This document shows positions 1-9,543 of a DNA stretch of 64,000 nucleotides, one piece after another. This DNA is from CBDEUK01 sp965250225. Its GTDB lineage: Bacteria > Pseudomonadota > Gammaproteobacteria > Eutrophobiales > Eutrophobiaceae. The stretch is taken from NCBI GenBank assembly GCA_965250225.1, contig CBDFNQ010000038.1:124001-188000 (forward strand), in the 5' to 3' direction. Numbering within the stretch: the first letter of the stretch is position 1; every line of letters begins with the position of its first letter. The notes under the pieces were generated by a model. The model worked only from the letters and a program-made list of their open reading frames with translations. It searched no databases and was not told the origin of the DNA. Position numbers and translations under genes: made by a program.

Positions 1-748
1 ATGTAGCATCAGAGACAGCATTTTCATCGAGCATTTTTTTCAATTCCAGATCACAGTCACCCTCCACCCAATCAAATATTTCTGTGATTTTCTCTTCTTC
101 TATATTTCCCTTCACCGTAATATCCCAGGATAAAAAAGATGATTCATAATCCAAAGTATCAAAGCCAGGTAATTTTGAGTCATCCACAATGACTTCGATC
201 TCACCAAGTCCTGATAATTCTGTGATTAATCTTAAGGGGTCATTTCCAGTGAGAAACATATTTTCATGTGGGATAAAACGGATAGACCATTGCTTGATTA
301 TTTCTTGCCTTTCAGAATCAACATCAGCAACATTTTCATCAATTGTTACATCAGAAGCCTCTTCAGCAAGCAGGGTTTCAAGTGCCGTTTGTAATTCATT
401 AATATCTGCCGTATCCAACTCTGCCTCATCACGTGTTGCTGAAAGCATATTTCTCAGGCAATCGACAGATTGCAATAACAAATCAACGGATTTCTGACAA
501 ACATTGCGCTGACCTGCACGCATCTCATCCAACAAAGTTTCCAGGACATGAGTAAAACTGGCAATTGCAGTAAAACCAAAAGTGCCACTACCACCTTTGA
601 TAGAATGTGCTGCTCTAAAGATCGTGTTTATGGTCTCGACATCTGGCTCTCCGATATTGAGATCCAGTAAACCAGCTTCCATATCATCCAGGCCTTCAAA
701 ACTTTCTTCAAAAAAGACCTCATGAAATTGTGACATATCAACCGACAT
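1..748 (-). CDS. cheA: Chemotaxis histidine kinase CheA, N-terminal part (runs off the window)
   Basis: The reading frame opens at an ATG (746-748) preceded by an AGGAAAA ribosome site and runs without a stop to base 2, so the C-terminal kinase part lies outside the window. Residues 1-105 look like a histidine phosphotransfer domain: the motif RAAHSIKGGSGTFGF carries the expected phospho-accepting His at residue 48. An acidic linker follows, then a region of about 90 residues that could be a second small regulatory domain. CheA passes phosphate from receptors to CheY. The gene follows cheY on the same strand with a 68-base gap, which supports a chemotaxis operon. Family is clear from the Hpt motif; the kinase core is not visible here. 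Confidence 0.87.
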   Translation of the reverse strand, partial: MSVDMSQFHEVFFEESFEGLDDMEAGLLDLNIGEPDVETINTIFRAAHSIKGGSGTFGFTAIASFTHVLETLLDEMRAGQRNVCQKSVDLLLQSVDCLRNMLSATRDEAELDTADINELQTALETLLAEEASDVTIDENVADVDSERQEIIKQWSIRFIPHENMFLTGNDPLRLITELSGLGEIEVIVDDSKLPGFDTLDYESSFLSWDITVKGNIEEEKITEIFDWVEGDCDLELKKMLDENAVSDAT

Positions 749-816
749 AGTTAGTTTTTCCTGCAAGCGTTATGTAATCTGTATTCATTGATGTTGATTA
801 TTAATTTTGGAGGTGC

Positions 817-1179
817 TCAACCAATGACTTTTTTTATTGTATTTATTAACTGATCGGGGTTAAACGGTTTTACCAGCCAGCCAGTAGCACCGGCTGCTTT
901 ACCTTCAGATTTTTTGTCGCCCGCTGTTTCAGTGGTTAACATCAACATAGGGATATGCTTGTAGTTGGGTAGTTTCCTCAGTTCCTTGATCAAGGTAATG
1001 CCGTCCATTATTGGCATGTTCACATCAGTTAAAACAATATCAGGAGTTGCAGATTGCGCCTTATTCAGGGCATCTTGCCCATCGACGGCCTCGATCACAT
1101 TATAACCGGCCCCTTTCAGTGTAAAACTCACCATTTGTCTCATTGATGCCGAATCATCAACAGCTAATACAGTTGCCAT
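817..1179 (-). CDS. cheY: CheY-like single-domain response regulator
   Basis: A 120-residue stand-alone receiver domain. The acidic pair D8-D9, the phospho-acceptor D52 (motif LTDVNMP), T82/T83 and K104 (LVKPF) are all present, so it should be phosphorylated. It has no output domain, and it is followed by cheA on the same strand, so it probably carries the chemotaxis signal (to the flagellar motor or a pilus motor). The receiver assignment is secure. Whether it is the motor-binding CheY or a TapA/PilG-like regulator cannot be told from this piece. Confidence 0.9.
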   Translation of the reverse strand: MATVLAVDDSASMRQMVSFTLKGAGYNVIEAVDGQDALNKAQSATPDIVLTDVNMPIMDGITLIKELRKLPNYKHIPMLMLTTETAGDKKSEGKAAGATGWLVKPFNPDQLINTIKKVIG

Positions 1180-1557
1180 TTGTTATACTCCGATTGTTCA
1201 ATCTTGATAGGTAAACTAATACATCGGCAGAAGAACGATTTACCTTTAAAGTTTATTACTGATTTTATGGTTCAATAGCTCCACCCACTATTCAAAGCCA
1301 TTGCTACCATTGTATTTATTGCTCTCTCGGCCAGACCCAGGACAACGCATGAACTATACCAATTGTTCATCAGCTTGTTGGTGGCTTGTAAGTCATTGTA
1401 TTTAATATATTTATTATTTTCAGATGATGGGTGTTTGGAAAACACGGGATAAATTATTGCCAGGGTAAAGCGGCAATTTCGTCCTAATATTGCATGGGAA
1501 GCCACCCGGTTTTCTAGCTGTGAAAGACTCAATCGAATGTGTGTATAATGCTCGCCC
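1180..1557. other. Intergenic region between cheY and sco
   Basis: No convincing gene in these 378 bases; the short frames here lack ribosome sites and known motifs. On the plus strand a perfect TATAAT lies at 1544-1549, only 8 bases before the sco ATG at 1558. Its candidate -35 (TGAAAG near 1521-1526) is poor. If the -10 is used, the sco message would start almost at the first ATG, or translation would begin at the second ATG at 1573. Confidence 0.45.
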
Positions 1558-2208
1558 ATGAAAAACCCCATTATGAAAACCTTGATAATTGTCCTGTTGC
1601 TAACCGCTTTTGGTGCTGGCCTGGGTATGTATTCTTCAAGCTATTACACAAGCAAGATAAACGCTGTGCCAGAAATCCAGGGCTTGATGTGGCCAAACCC
1701 GAAACAATTAAGGCCATTCGCCAGCATTAACCAGAGTGGTGATGTCTTTGGACTTGATAATTTGCAAGGCAAATGGTCGTTTATCTTTTTTGGCTACACC
1801 CATTGTCCGGATGTATGTCCGATCACTCTGAGCTTGCTGGATGATGTTCATAAAAAAATGCAAGATAAGGGCATTAATGAAGACATACAGATTATTTTCA
1901 TGACGGTCGATCCTGAACGAGATACGACAGAACTACTGAAAGACTATATTGAATACTTTAATACAGAATTTATTGCCCTTGGTGGCACCAAAGAGCAAGT
2001 GGAAAGCCTGACTCGACAAATTGGTATTGCCTATGCAAAAGCTGAAACTGGATCAGATAATGATTACCTCGTTGATCACAGTGCCTCGGTATTCTTGATC
2101 GGCCCCAAAGGACATCTTATTTCCGTTTTTTCTTCCCCCCACGATGCTACCGATATCCTTAACCGTTTTATTGGCATAAAGGGATTTATTCAAAAACAAG
2201 ACACATGA
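1558..2208 (+). CDS. SCO1/SenC family copper-binding protein (cytochrome oxidase assembly)
   Basis: A 216-residue thioredoxin-fold protein anchored by one N-terminal membrane helix (about residues 8-25), with the rest in the periplasm. The copper ligands of the Sco family are visible: C83 and C87 in GYTHCPDVCP and H174 in VDHSAS. Sco proteins deliver copper to, or reduce, the CuA site of cytochrome c oxidase. An in-frame ATG at 1573 (MKTLIIV) is an equally possible start. The gene overlaps the next one, a PCuAC copper chaperone, by 4 bases (ATGA), a common pairing that supports a copper-delivery operon. Confidence 0.92.
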   Translation: MKNPIMKTLIIVLLLTAFGAGLGMYSSSYYTSKINAVPEIQGLMWPNPKQLRPFASINQSGDVFGLDNLQGKWSFIFFGYTHCPDVCPITLSLLDDVHKKMQDKGINEDIQIIFMTVDPERDTTELLKDYIEYFNTEFIALGGTKEQVESLTRQIGIAYAKAETGSDNDYLVDHSASVFLIGPKGHLISVFSSPHDATDILNRFIGIKGFIQKQDT

Positions 2209-2666
2209 AACAATATTTTATGCATGAAACAGTCACTGGACTCATACTGATTTTTTTCACACTTTCAAGTCATGCAGCGAGTAACATTCAGATAAACAAC
2301 GCCTGGATAAACGAAGCTCCACCGACCATGAAAATCCTGGCAGCTTATTTGACGATTGAAAACACCAGCAATAGCGATATTATTCTTGACAGGATTGAGA
2401 GCCCTGCATTTGAAACCGTAGAGATGCATCGTTCCATTGTTGAAGATGATGTTGCAAGAATGATCAAACAAAATAACCTGTCGATTCAGGCAAATTCACA
2501 AACTGTTTTTGAACCCGGTGGGTTACATCTCATGTTGATTAATCCTGATTCAAGCAAAAAACAAGGTGATATAACAGCACTGATATTTTATTTTTCCGAC
2601 GGTTCTATATTATCAGTGGATGCAATCGTTAAAAAAGCCTCTGACCAAACGCTTCATCACCATTGA
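2205..2666 (+). CDS. PCu(A)C family periplasmic copper chaperone
   Basis: A 153-residue exported protein with an N-terminal hydrophobic signal ending near SSHAA. It carries the family copper motif: EMH at about residue 73, a Met about 11 residues later (ARMIK), then a distal LHLML about 22 residues further, matching H-x10-M-x21-H-x-M. It ends in a His-rich tail (TLHHH) that may add metal affinity. PCuAC proteins hold Cu(I) and work with Sco to build the CuA centre of cytochrome oxidase. The start overlaps the stop of the sco gene, indicating coupled translation. Confidence 0.92.
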   Translation: MKQYFMHETVTGLILIFFTLSSHAASNIQINNAWINEAPPTMKILAAYLTIENTSNSDIILDRIESPAFETVEMHRSIVEDDVARMIKQNNLSIQANSQTVFEPGGLHLMLINPDSSKKQGDITALIFYFSDGSILSVDAIVKKASDQTLHHH

Positions 2667-2706
2667 AATAACATTATAGTTACTGCATAGACTAATTAAT
2701 CCTTAT

Positions 2707-3564
2707 ATGTTCCAGTTTCTTAAAGTATTACCCCAGCATTTCATTCCACAACATTTTTTAAGCAGTTTAATCTATAGATTGACACGTATACGTTGTAAAT
2801 ATTGGAAAAATTTTATTATCCGTCGGTTCATCACACTATTTCATGTTGATATGGGTAGTTCGATAAAAAAGACCACAGATGATTTTGAACATTTTAATGA
2901 TTTTTTTACACGCGAATTACTCGCCGATGCACGGCCAGTAGAAGAAGGAAATACTATGGTATCCCCTGTGGATGGATATCTGAGTCAATTCGGCAAGATA
3001 AAGAGCAATTCTCTTATCCAGGCCAAAAGGCGATATTTTACTCTAACGGATTTACTTGCTGGCAATCAGGAAAGTGCAAATAAATTTATCGATGGTGATT
3101 TTTCAACTCTGTATCTTTCACCGAAGAATTATCACCGTATCCACATGCCTGTTAATGGCAGACTGATTAAAATGACCTATGTACCTGGAAGGTTATTTGC
3201 AGTAAACCAACATACCGCTCACGTTGTAAATAATTTGTTCGGTCGTAATGAACGAGTGATCATCGATTTTGAAACGGATATTGGTTCACTGTGTTTAATC
3301 ATGGTCGGAGCAATCTTTGTCGGTAGTATGGATACTGTTTGGCACCAACAAATCACACCGGCCAGGAAAAGAGATATACAGCAATGGAACTACGATGATC
3401 AGTTAGCTGAAAATCAATTTAATAAAGGTGATGAGATAGGTCGATTTAATATGGGTTCGACAGTGATATTGCTATTTCAGAAAGACAAAGTGCAATGGAA
3501 TGAAATACTGACTCATGATCAGGAGATAATTATGGGTCAACCACTGGCAAATAATAAAGACTAA
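2707..3564 (+). CDS. psd: Phosphatidylserine decarboxylase proenzyme
   Basis: A 285-residue protein of the usual bacterial Psd length. It decarboxylates phosphatidylserine to phosphatidylethanolamine at the inner membrane. The self-cleavage site is MGST (Ser at about residue 251), which becomes the pyruvoyl cofactor. The Asp of SPVDGY (about 89) and the His residues of YHRIHMPV (143-146) supply the proteolytic triad. MGST in place of the E. coli LGST is a conservative change. The gene lies 40 bases after the PCuAC gene, and its stop is 2 bases from the left end of an IS relic, so the relic left the gene intact but may have replaced its natural terminator. Confidence 0.94.
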   Translation: MFQFLKVLPQHFIPQHFLSSLIYRLTRIRCKYWKNFIIRRFITLFHVDMGSSIKKTTDDFEHFNDFFTRELLADARPVEEGNTMVSPVDGYLSQFGKIKSNSLIQAKRRYFTLTDLLAGNQESANKFIDGDFSTLYLSPKNYHRIHMPVNGRLIKMTYVPGRLFAVNQHTAHVVNNLFGRNERVIIDFETDIGSLCLIMVGAIFVGSMDTVWHQQITPARKRDIQQWNYDDQLAENQFNKGDEIGRFNMGSTVILLFQKDKVQWNEILTHDQEIIMGQPLANNKD

Positions 3565-3566
3565 TG

Positions 3567-4272
3567 AGTCGCCCCTGAAGAACACATAAATCATTAATAA
3601 CAAAGAATAAATTTCTTAATAAAGGTAAAACCGTTTGCAAGAAAACAAGTCATAGCACTTAAAACCTTGCGAACTATGAAGCCTAAGACAGCTGATAATC
3701 ACCCTGATTTATACCGCGCCCAGCTCTCTCAAATACTTAACATGTCACATCCGTTGTGCCGTTTAGCCAATGAAATAAACGGGTCACGCATTGAAGATAA
3801 AATCGACGTTGTTTACAGTATCGGCTGTGGTCAGCCGGCATTACGATGGTCATACACTCGAAAGTGCACTGAACCAGGTGAGTGAGTTAACCGGCATCAT
3901 GCCACAAGATGCTTACTGTGATATGGGTTACCGAGGTCATGGATTAAAAGGCGATACGAAAATTCACCTTGTGGGAAAGATACCCAAACGAACGACAAGA
4001 AGTTTACGAAAGTGGATGAAGCGACGTGCGGCAATCGAGCCCATTATCGGTCATCTAAAATCAGACCATCGATTGAACAGAAATCACTTAAAAGGCAAAG
4101 CGGGAGACCGTGCTAATGTCGTATTAGCTGCCGCTGCATACAATATGGCTAAGCTACTGGCCTGGTTTTATTGGCTTCGATATTTTCAAGCTATCTTTCG
4201 TCGATTAAGTTTGAAATAGCGGGAAATCAGAAAATAAACTTTTGTGTTTTTGCTTAATCTTCAGGGACGACT
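3567..4272 (+). mobile_element. Internally deleted IS5-family insertion sequence relic
   Basis: The ends are imperfect inverted repeats. AGTCGCCCCTGAAG begins at 3567, and the reverse complement of the right end, which terminates at 4272, reads AGTCGTCCCTGAAG, one mismatch in 14. About 700 bases separate them, shorter than a complete IS5-type element, and the transposase inside is broken. No target duplication was recognised (left flank AATG, right flank ACCT), in keeping with an old element. It fills the whole space between the convergent psd and nuoN stops. Confidence 0.75.
3667..4219 (+). pseudogene. IS5-type DDE transposase remnant
   Basis: Two pieces lie in different frames. The first (3667-3885) keeps an N-terminal HPLCRLANEI segment like IS5-type transposases, then goes out of frame. 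The second (about 3815-4219) keeps the C-terminal part: YDGHTLESAL, then DMGYRGHG, then the distal catalytic region with IEPIIGHLKSDHRLNRN and a following YNMAKLL helix. The middle of the protein, which holds the first catalytic Asp, is missing between them. The element cannot make an active transposase. The family assignment rests on these conserved blocks. Confidence 0.8.
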
Positions 4273-4274
4273 AC

Positions 4275-5723
4275 CTATGTGGAAAATACCCAGATACAGA
4301 GCGACATTAACGCGCCGGGCATGATGCCCAGAACCAAGATAGACAAACCATTCACACTCATAATAAAACGGAACGTCCGACTTGCCTTGATAGCTGTTAA
4401 TGCTTTTGCCTGATCAAAATATATTAACTTGACCACACGCAAATAATAATACGCGCCAATAATGGTAAAGAATACAGACAGTGCGGCCAACCATACCAGA
4501 TCAGCCTGAACAACATCTTTTAAAACAAATAACTTAGCCCAGAAACCAACAAAGGGTGGAACGCCTGCCAGTGAAAACATATAGATCAACATAATAAATG
4601 CGAACCAGGGATTCCGTTCAGATAATCCCCTGAAATCTTCCAGTTCATCCGCTTCAGCATCTTTTCTTCCCAGAATAATAATCATTCCGAACACACCGAG
4701 GGTCATCAAAGCATAGGTAATTGCGTAAAACATTGCATCAGCAAAACCGGAATAATCTGGTGCAGCAATTGAATCAAAGGACAATAAACCTAACAATAAA
4801 AAACCTACATGGGAGATAGTGGAATAGGCCAACATTCGTTTAATGTTGGTTTGTGCTATAGCAATAATATTTCCTAGTGCAATAGAGATAATAGCCAGAG
4901 CAATGAACACGGGTTGCCAATCATCGATCAATGGAAAAAACCCATCACCAAATAACCTAACCGCCATAGCAAAGGCAGCGACCTTTGGTGCTGTTGCTAT
5001 AAAGAGCACGACTGCCGTTGGTGCCCCTTGATAAACATCGGGTACCCACATATGAAAAGGAACAGCACCTAACTTAAATGCCATAGCAGCAATAATAAAA
5101 ATCAAACCAAAGGTCAATAGTATGGATTCATTTTCCATGGCAGGTATTATTTGGCTTATCTCAATTAAGGAAATACTGCCAGTCACACCATAGATAATAG
5201 AAATTCCATAAAGCAATAAACCTGAAGCGATCGCTCCCATGATGAAATATTTCATCGCCGCTTCTGAAGCCATAGGAGAATCACGATGCATCGCCACCAT
5301 GGCATAAAGTGACAATGACATTAATTCCAGACCTAGATAGATAGTTAATAAACTACCTGCAGAAGTCATTATCATCATGCCCAGCACAGAAAATAGACCT
5401 AAAATAAAATATTCGCCCTTAGTCCAGCCATGTTCCGACAAATAATCTTCTGCATAATAAAAAACCAGCATTACAATTAAGCAAATGATAATCTTTAAGC
5501 TGCCACTCATCGCATCACTAATGAACGTGTTATTAAATGCGTAGCTAGTCTGTTGGGGAAAGTCAAATAATATCAGAGTCGCTACCAGAGCAAGGGCTAT
5601 TTCACAGGCGATAAATGTGACTCTGTTTTTAGTGGCTGTTTGAAAGCTGTCTATCACCAGTATTAAACAGGCAGAAGTCAATAACACTATCTCTGGGATC
5701 ATTAATGCTAAATCTGTATACAT
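4275..5723 (-). CDS. nuoN: NADH-quinone oxidoreductase subunit N
   Basis: A 482-residue polytopic membrane protein, one of the three antiporter-like proton-pumping subunits of complex I (membrane arm). The conserved block AFKLGAVPFHMWVPDVYQGA contains the key Lys and the HxWxPD motif. It is the last gene of the nuo operon and follows nuoM after 3 bases. The stop codon (4275-4277) lies 2 bases from the right end of the IS relic, so the original operon terminator has probably been lost or displaced. Confidence 0.97.
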   Translation of the reverse strand: MYTDLALMIPEIVLLTSACLILVIDSFQTATKNRVTFIACEIALALVATLILFDFPQQTSYAFNNTFISDAMSGSLKIIICLIVMLVFYYAEDYLSEHGWTKGEYFILGLFSVLGMMIMTSAGSLLTIYLGLELMSLSLYAMVAMHRDSPMASEAAMKYFIMGAIASGLLLYGISIIYGVTGSISLIEISQIIPAMENESILLTFGLIFIIAAMAFKLGAVPFHMWVPDVYQGAPTAVVLFIATAPKVAAFAMAVRLFGDGFFPLIDDWQPVFIALAIISIALGNIIAIAQTNIKRMLAYSTISHVGFLLLGLLSFDSIAAPDYSGFADAMFYAITYALMTLGVFGMIIILGRKDAEADELEDFRGLSERNPWFAFIMLIYMFSLAGVPPFVGFWAKLFVLKDVVQADLVWLAALSVFFTIIGAYYYLRVVKLIYFDQAKALTAIKASRTFRFIMSVNGLSILVLGIMPGALMSLCIWVFST

Positions 5724-5726
5724 GAT

Positions 5727-7253
5727 TTAATTAAGCTTCCCAACAGCGGCATGTTGTAATAAATTTTCTATTGTGGAATACATAACATCCATCATTGGTG
5801 CTGGCCATAGACCAAAAACTAAAACACATGCAGCCAACACAATTAATATCGTTTTTTCTCTGGAATTAATATCTTTGAGATGATTCACTTCATCATTATT
5901 AACGATTCCAAAAACAACCCGTTTGTACATCCACAATGTGTAAGCAGCACCGAGTATTAAGGTCAAAGCCGCAAAAAATGCAATCCAGAAGTTCACCTGA
6001 AAACTACTGAGGATAACCAGAAATTCACCCACAAAGCCAGATGTTCCCGGCAGGCCAGCATTCGCCATTGAGAAAAACAACATCAACGCGGCAAATTTCG
6101 GCATGCTATTCACCACGCCGCCATAGGCACTGATATCACGACTGTGTATTCGATCGTATAACATACCAACACACAAAAACATTGCCGCTGAAATAAATCC
6201 GTGTGAGACCATTTGCACCATAGCACCCTGCATTGCAAGTACAGCTGGATCAAAACTGTATTGATCGGATAATAATGCAAAGACGATAAAGATACCCAGG
6301 GTCACAAAACCCATATGTGAAATCGATGAATAAGCAATGAGTTTTTTCATATCCGTTTGCACAAGTGCAACAAAACCGATGTAGACAATCGCTATCAAGG
6401 ACAGGACAATCAGAATATCAGCAAAGGCCATACTGGCATCCGGTGTGATTGGTACATTAAAACGCAAAAAGCCATAGCCACCGAGTTTTAACATTACAGC
6501 TGCAAGCACAACGGAACCCGCTGTTGGGGCCTCCACATGCGCATCTGGCAACCAGGTATGCACCGGCCACATGGGTATTTTCACAGCAAAGGCTAAAAAG
6601 AAGGCGACAAAAATATATTGCTGTTCAATCAAAGACAAAGGCAAATCATGCAACTCAAGAATACTGAATGTATTACCCACTGAATAAAGATAAACAAATG
6701 CCACCAGCATGAATACTGAACCCATGAAGGTATACAAAAAGAATTTAATCGTTGCATAGACTCTATTCGGCCCACCCCAGATGCCAATGATTAAAAACAT
6801 CGGGATTAACAATGCTTCCCAGTAGACGTAAAAAAGGATCAAATCGAGCGAGGCAAACACACCATTCATACAACCCGCCAATATTAAAAATAACGCCATA
6901 AATTGCGCAGCATTTTTTTCGACGACGTCCCAGGCAGACCATAAAGCCAAAATCGTAATTAGATTATTCAGCAGGACCATTAATAAGGAAATACCATCAA
7001 TACCCAAGTGGTAATTAATATTAAAGGCACTGATCCAGGGTGATAATTCGGTAAATTGCATCTGATGACTTGTCGCATCAAACAACATGTACATATGAAT
7101 AGATAACGCGAAGACAAACAGACTTAGGATCAAGGCTAAATATTTAGCTGTTGATACCTGTCGTTTACCCGCATAAAAAACCCAAACACCTCCGAGTATT
7201 GGCGTCCAGATCAGTAAACTGAGAAAAGGAATATTGATCGCTGGAGTTATCAT
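5727..7253 (-). CDS. nuoM: NADH-quinone oxidoreductase subunit M
   Basis: A 508-residue antiporter-like membrane subunit of complex I. The proton-channel block PMWPVHTWLPDAHVEAPTAG is intact, and the frame is of normal length with about 14 hydrophobic segments. It lies 3 bases after nuoL and 3 bases before nuoN, so translation is probably coupled across the three pumping subunits. Confidence 0.97.
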   Translation of the reverse strand: MITPAINIPFLSLLIWTPILGGVWVFYAGKRQVSTAKYLALILSLFVFALSIHMYMLFDATSHQMQFTELSPWISAFNINYHLGIDGISLLMVLLNNLITILALWSAWDVVEKNAAQFMALFLILAGCMNGVFASLDLILFYVYWEALLIPMFLIIGIWGGPNRVYATIKFFLYTFMGSVFMLVAFVYLYSVGNTFSILELHDLPLSLIEQQYIFVAFFLAFAVKIPMWPVHTWLPDAHVEAPTAGSVVLAAVMLKLGGYGFLRFNVPITPDASMAFADILIVLSLIAIVYIGFVALVQTDMKKLIAYSSISHMGFVTLGIFIVFALLSDQYSFDPAVLAMQGAMVQMVSHGFISAAMFLCVGMLYDRIHSRDISAYGGVVNSMPKFAALMLFFSMANAGLPGTSGFVGEFLVILSSFQVNFWIAFFAALTLILGAAYTLWMYKRVVFGIVNNDEVNHLKDINSREKTILIVLAACVLVFGLWPAPMMDVMYSTIENLLQHAAVGKLN

Positions 7254-7256
7254 GTC

Positions 7257-9239
7257 TTAAACAAAGATTCTATGTACAAACACAGCCAGTAACACCAGTA
7301 AACCAAGGATCATAACAAAGACATAATCGTATAAATATCCTGTTTGCATTCTGCGGATAATTCCTGAAAACCAACGAACACTCAGAGCCGAACCATTCAC
7401 CAGTAAACCATCAATTAATCTGGCATCACCAAAAACCCATAAATATTTTCCAGCACCGCGCGCGCCTTTAGCAAATACAAATTGATACAGATCATCAAAA
7501 CCGTACTTATTGTCAAGCAAGGTATGTATCCATTTGAAACGCTTCATTAGAATTGCAGGAAGAGCGGTGTTAATACTGTAGCAATACCAGGCTATGACAA
7601 ATCCAGTCGTCAATAATGTCAGTATTAACGGTGATTGAAAGCTATGTAAAATTAAGGAGAATGGACCATGATATCCTTCGGCAAGGCCTGCCAGAACATT
7701 ATGCTCTGACATGACATAAATACTTGAACCAAAATAGCCTTCGAACAATAATGGCCCAACTGCTATATAACCTAGTATTAATGAAGGAATGGCCAAAGCA
7801 ATTAATGGAATTAATACAACAGCCGGGGATTCATGCAAATGTTTCCATGCCTCATTGTCTATTCTTTCCTTCCCATGAAACACCAGAAAGAATAAACGGA
7901 AACTGTAGAGTGCTGTGACAACGACACCAATTAATAATGAGTAGTAGGCAAAATTAGCAGCGGGCAATGTCGAATGATGTACCGCTTCAATGATCATATC
8001 TTTGGAAAAGAAACCAGAAGTTCCCGGAAAACCAATCAAGGCCAATGTCCCAACTAGGCAGGTTATCCAGGTGATTGGCATATAGCGATACAGACCACCC
8101 ATTTTTCGCATGTCCTGGACATGATGCATACCGATAATCACGGAACCTGCTGCGAGGAATAACAGGGCTTTAAAAAACGCGTGGGTAAATAGATGAAACA
8201 TTGAAGCGGCATAGGCTGAAGCACCAAGAGCAACCGTCATGTAGCCAAGCTGTGACAAAGTCGAATAGGCAATCACACGCTTGATGTCATTTTGAACAAT
8301 CCCCAGAAAGCCCATAAATAACGCAGTGATCGAACCAATGATCAAAATAAAATTCAGTGCAAATTCAGATAATTCAAACAAAGGTGACATCCGTGTAACC
8401 ATGAAGATGCCTGCCGTCACCATGGTTGCAGCATGAATCAGGGCAGAGATAGGTGTTGGGCCTTCCATTGAATCCGGTAACCAGACATGCAATGGTATTT
8501 GTGCGGATTTCCCCATTGCACCAATGAATAAACAAATACAAATCACTGTCATCACCGACCATGATTCACCTTCCATGATGCGTATTGTCGCGTGCTCAAG
8601 CAGCGGTGCTTTCTCAAACACCAGCGCATAATCCAAAGTATTAAAATACATAAACACAGCAGCAATACCGAGCAAGAAGCCGAAGTCGCCAACTCGATTC
8701 ACCAGGAATGCCTTTAAATTGGCAAATATAGCCGATTCTTTTTGATGCCAAAAGCCGATCAATAAATAAGAAACCAGGCCAACGGCTTCCCAACCAAAAA
8801 ATAATTGAACAAAGTTGTTTGCCATCACCAGCATTAACATGGCAAAAGTAAATAAGGATATGTAAGAGAAGAAACGATTATAACCAGGATCGTCGTGCAT
8901 ATAACCAATGGTATAAATATGCACCATTAAAGAGACAAAATTCACAACCATCATCATGCTGATAGATAGATTATCGAGAAGGAAACCGATCTGGAATGTT
9001 ACATCATGGCTCTGCATCCAGTGATAGACTGTAACATTCAAACTACCCTGTTCTGTCAATACAAGCTGTTGAAATAAATAAAAGGACAATAAAGTTGAGA
9101 TGCTGACACCAAGAATGGTTATCCAGTGTGCAGCTGCGCGACTGATTAAACCTCCACCCAGACCAACAATTGTTGCACCAACTAATGGTGCAAGCACAAT
9201 AATCAATGCAATCGTGGCAAAATCCTGCATCATACTCAT
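7257..9239 (-). CDS. nuoL: NADH-quinone oxidoreductase subunit L
   Basis: A 660-residue membrane subunit at the distal end of the complex I arm, the longest antiporter-like subunit, with the C-terminal extension that gives the lateral helix. The conserved channel block AQIPLHVWLPDSMEGPTPIS is present. It overlaps nuoK by 4 bases (9236-9239, ATGA). The length matches the family, and I see no frameshift or missing motif. Confidence 0.97.
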   Translation of the reverse strand: MSMMQDFATIALIIVLAPLVGATIVGLGGGLISRAAAHWITILGVSISTLLSFYLFQQLVLTEQGSLNVTVYHWMQSHDVTFQIGFLLDNLSISMMMVVNFVSLMVHIYTIGYMHDDPGYNRFFSYISLFTFAMLMLVMANNFVQLFFGWEAVGLVSYLLIGFWHQKESAIFANLKAFLVNRVGDFGFLLGIAAVFMYFNTLDYALVFEKAPLLEHATIRIMEGESWSVMTVICICLFIGAMGKSAQIPLHVWLPDSMEGPTPISALIHAATMVTAGIFMVTRMSPLFELSEFALNFILIIGSITALFMGFLGIVQNDIKRVIAYSTLSQLGYMTVALGASAYAASMFHLFTHAFFKALLFLAAGSVIIGMHHVQDMRKMGGLYRYMPITWITCLVGTLALIGFPGTSGFFSKDMIIEAVHHSTLPAANFAYYSLLIGVVVTALYSFRLFFLVFHGKERIDNEAWKHLHESPAVVLIPLIALAIPSLILGYIAVGPLLFEGYFGSSIYVMSEHNVLAGLAEGYHGPFSLILHSFQSPLILTLLTTGFVIAWYCYSINTALPAILMKRFKWIHTLLDNKYGFDDLYQFVFAKGARGAGKYLWVFGDARLIDGLLVNGSALSVRWFSGIIRRMQTGYLYDYVFVMILGLLVLLAVFVHRIFV

Positions 9240-9541
9240 CCCTTTAGTGCATCCATATCTTCAACGTTAATTGTATTATGTTGTCGAAACAGGACAACAA
9301 GAATGGCCAGGCCAATAGCCGATTCTGCAGCAGCAACGGTTAAAACAAAAAACACAAAAACCTGTCCGGTAATGTCAGCGTGAAAATAGGAAAAGGCAAT
9401 GAAATTTATATTCACTGCTAACAACATTAACTCTATACACATCAATAACACGATTAGATTTTTTCGATTGATGAAAATTCCAGCCACACTGATACAAAAA
9501 AGAATCGCGCCTAAAATAAGAACTTCAGATAAATTCAGCAT
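9236..9541 (-). CDS. nuoK: NADH-quinone oxidoreductase subunit K
   Basis: A 101-residue protein with three membrane helices and the conserved segment CIELMLLAVNINFIAF, whose buried Glu is part of the proton path near the quinone end of the membrane arm. Length is typical. It starts 2 bases after the nuoJ stop and overlaps nuoL by 4 bases. Confidence 0.97.
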   Translation of the reverse strand: MLNLSEVLILGAILFCISVAGIFINRKNLIVLLMCIELMLLAVNINFIAFSYFHADITGQVFVFFVLTVAAAESAIGLAILVVLFRQHNTINVEDMDALKG

Positions 9542-9543
9542 AA

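Noticed and set aside
1272..1571. Minus-strand frame of 99 codons upstream of cheY
   Set aside because: No recognisable motif, it overlaps the sco start and -10, and composition is non-coding.
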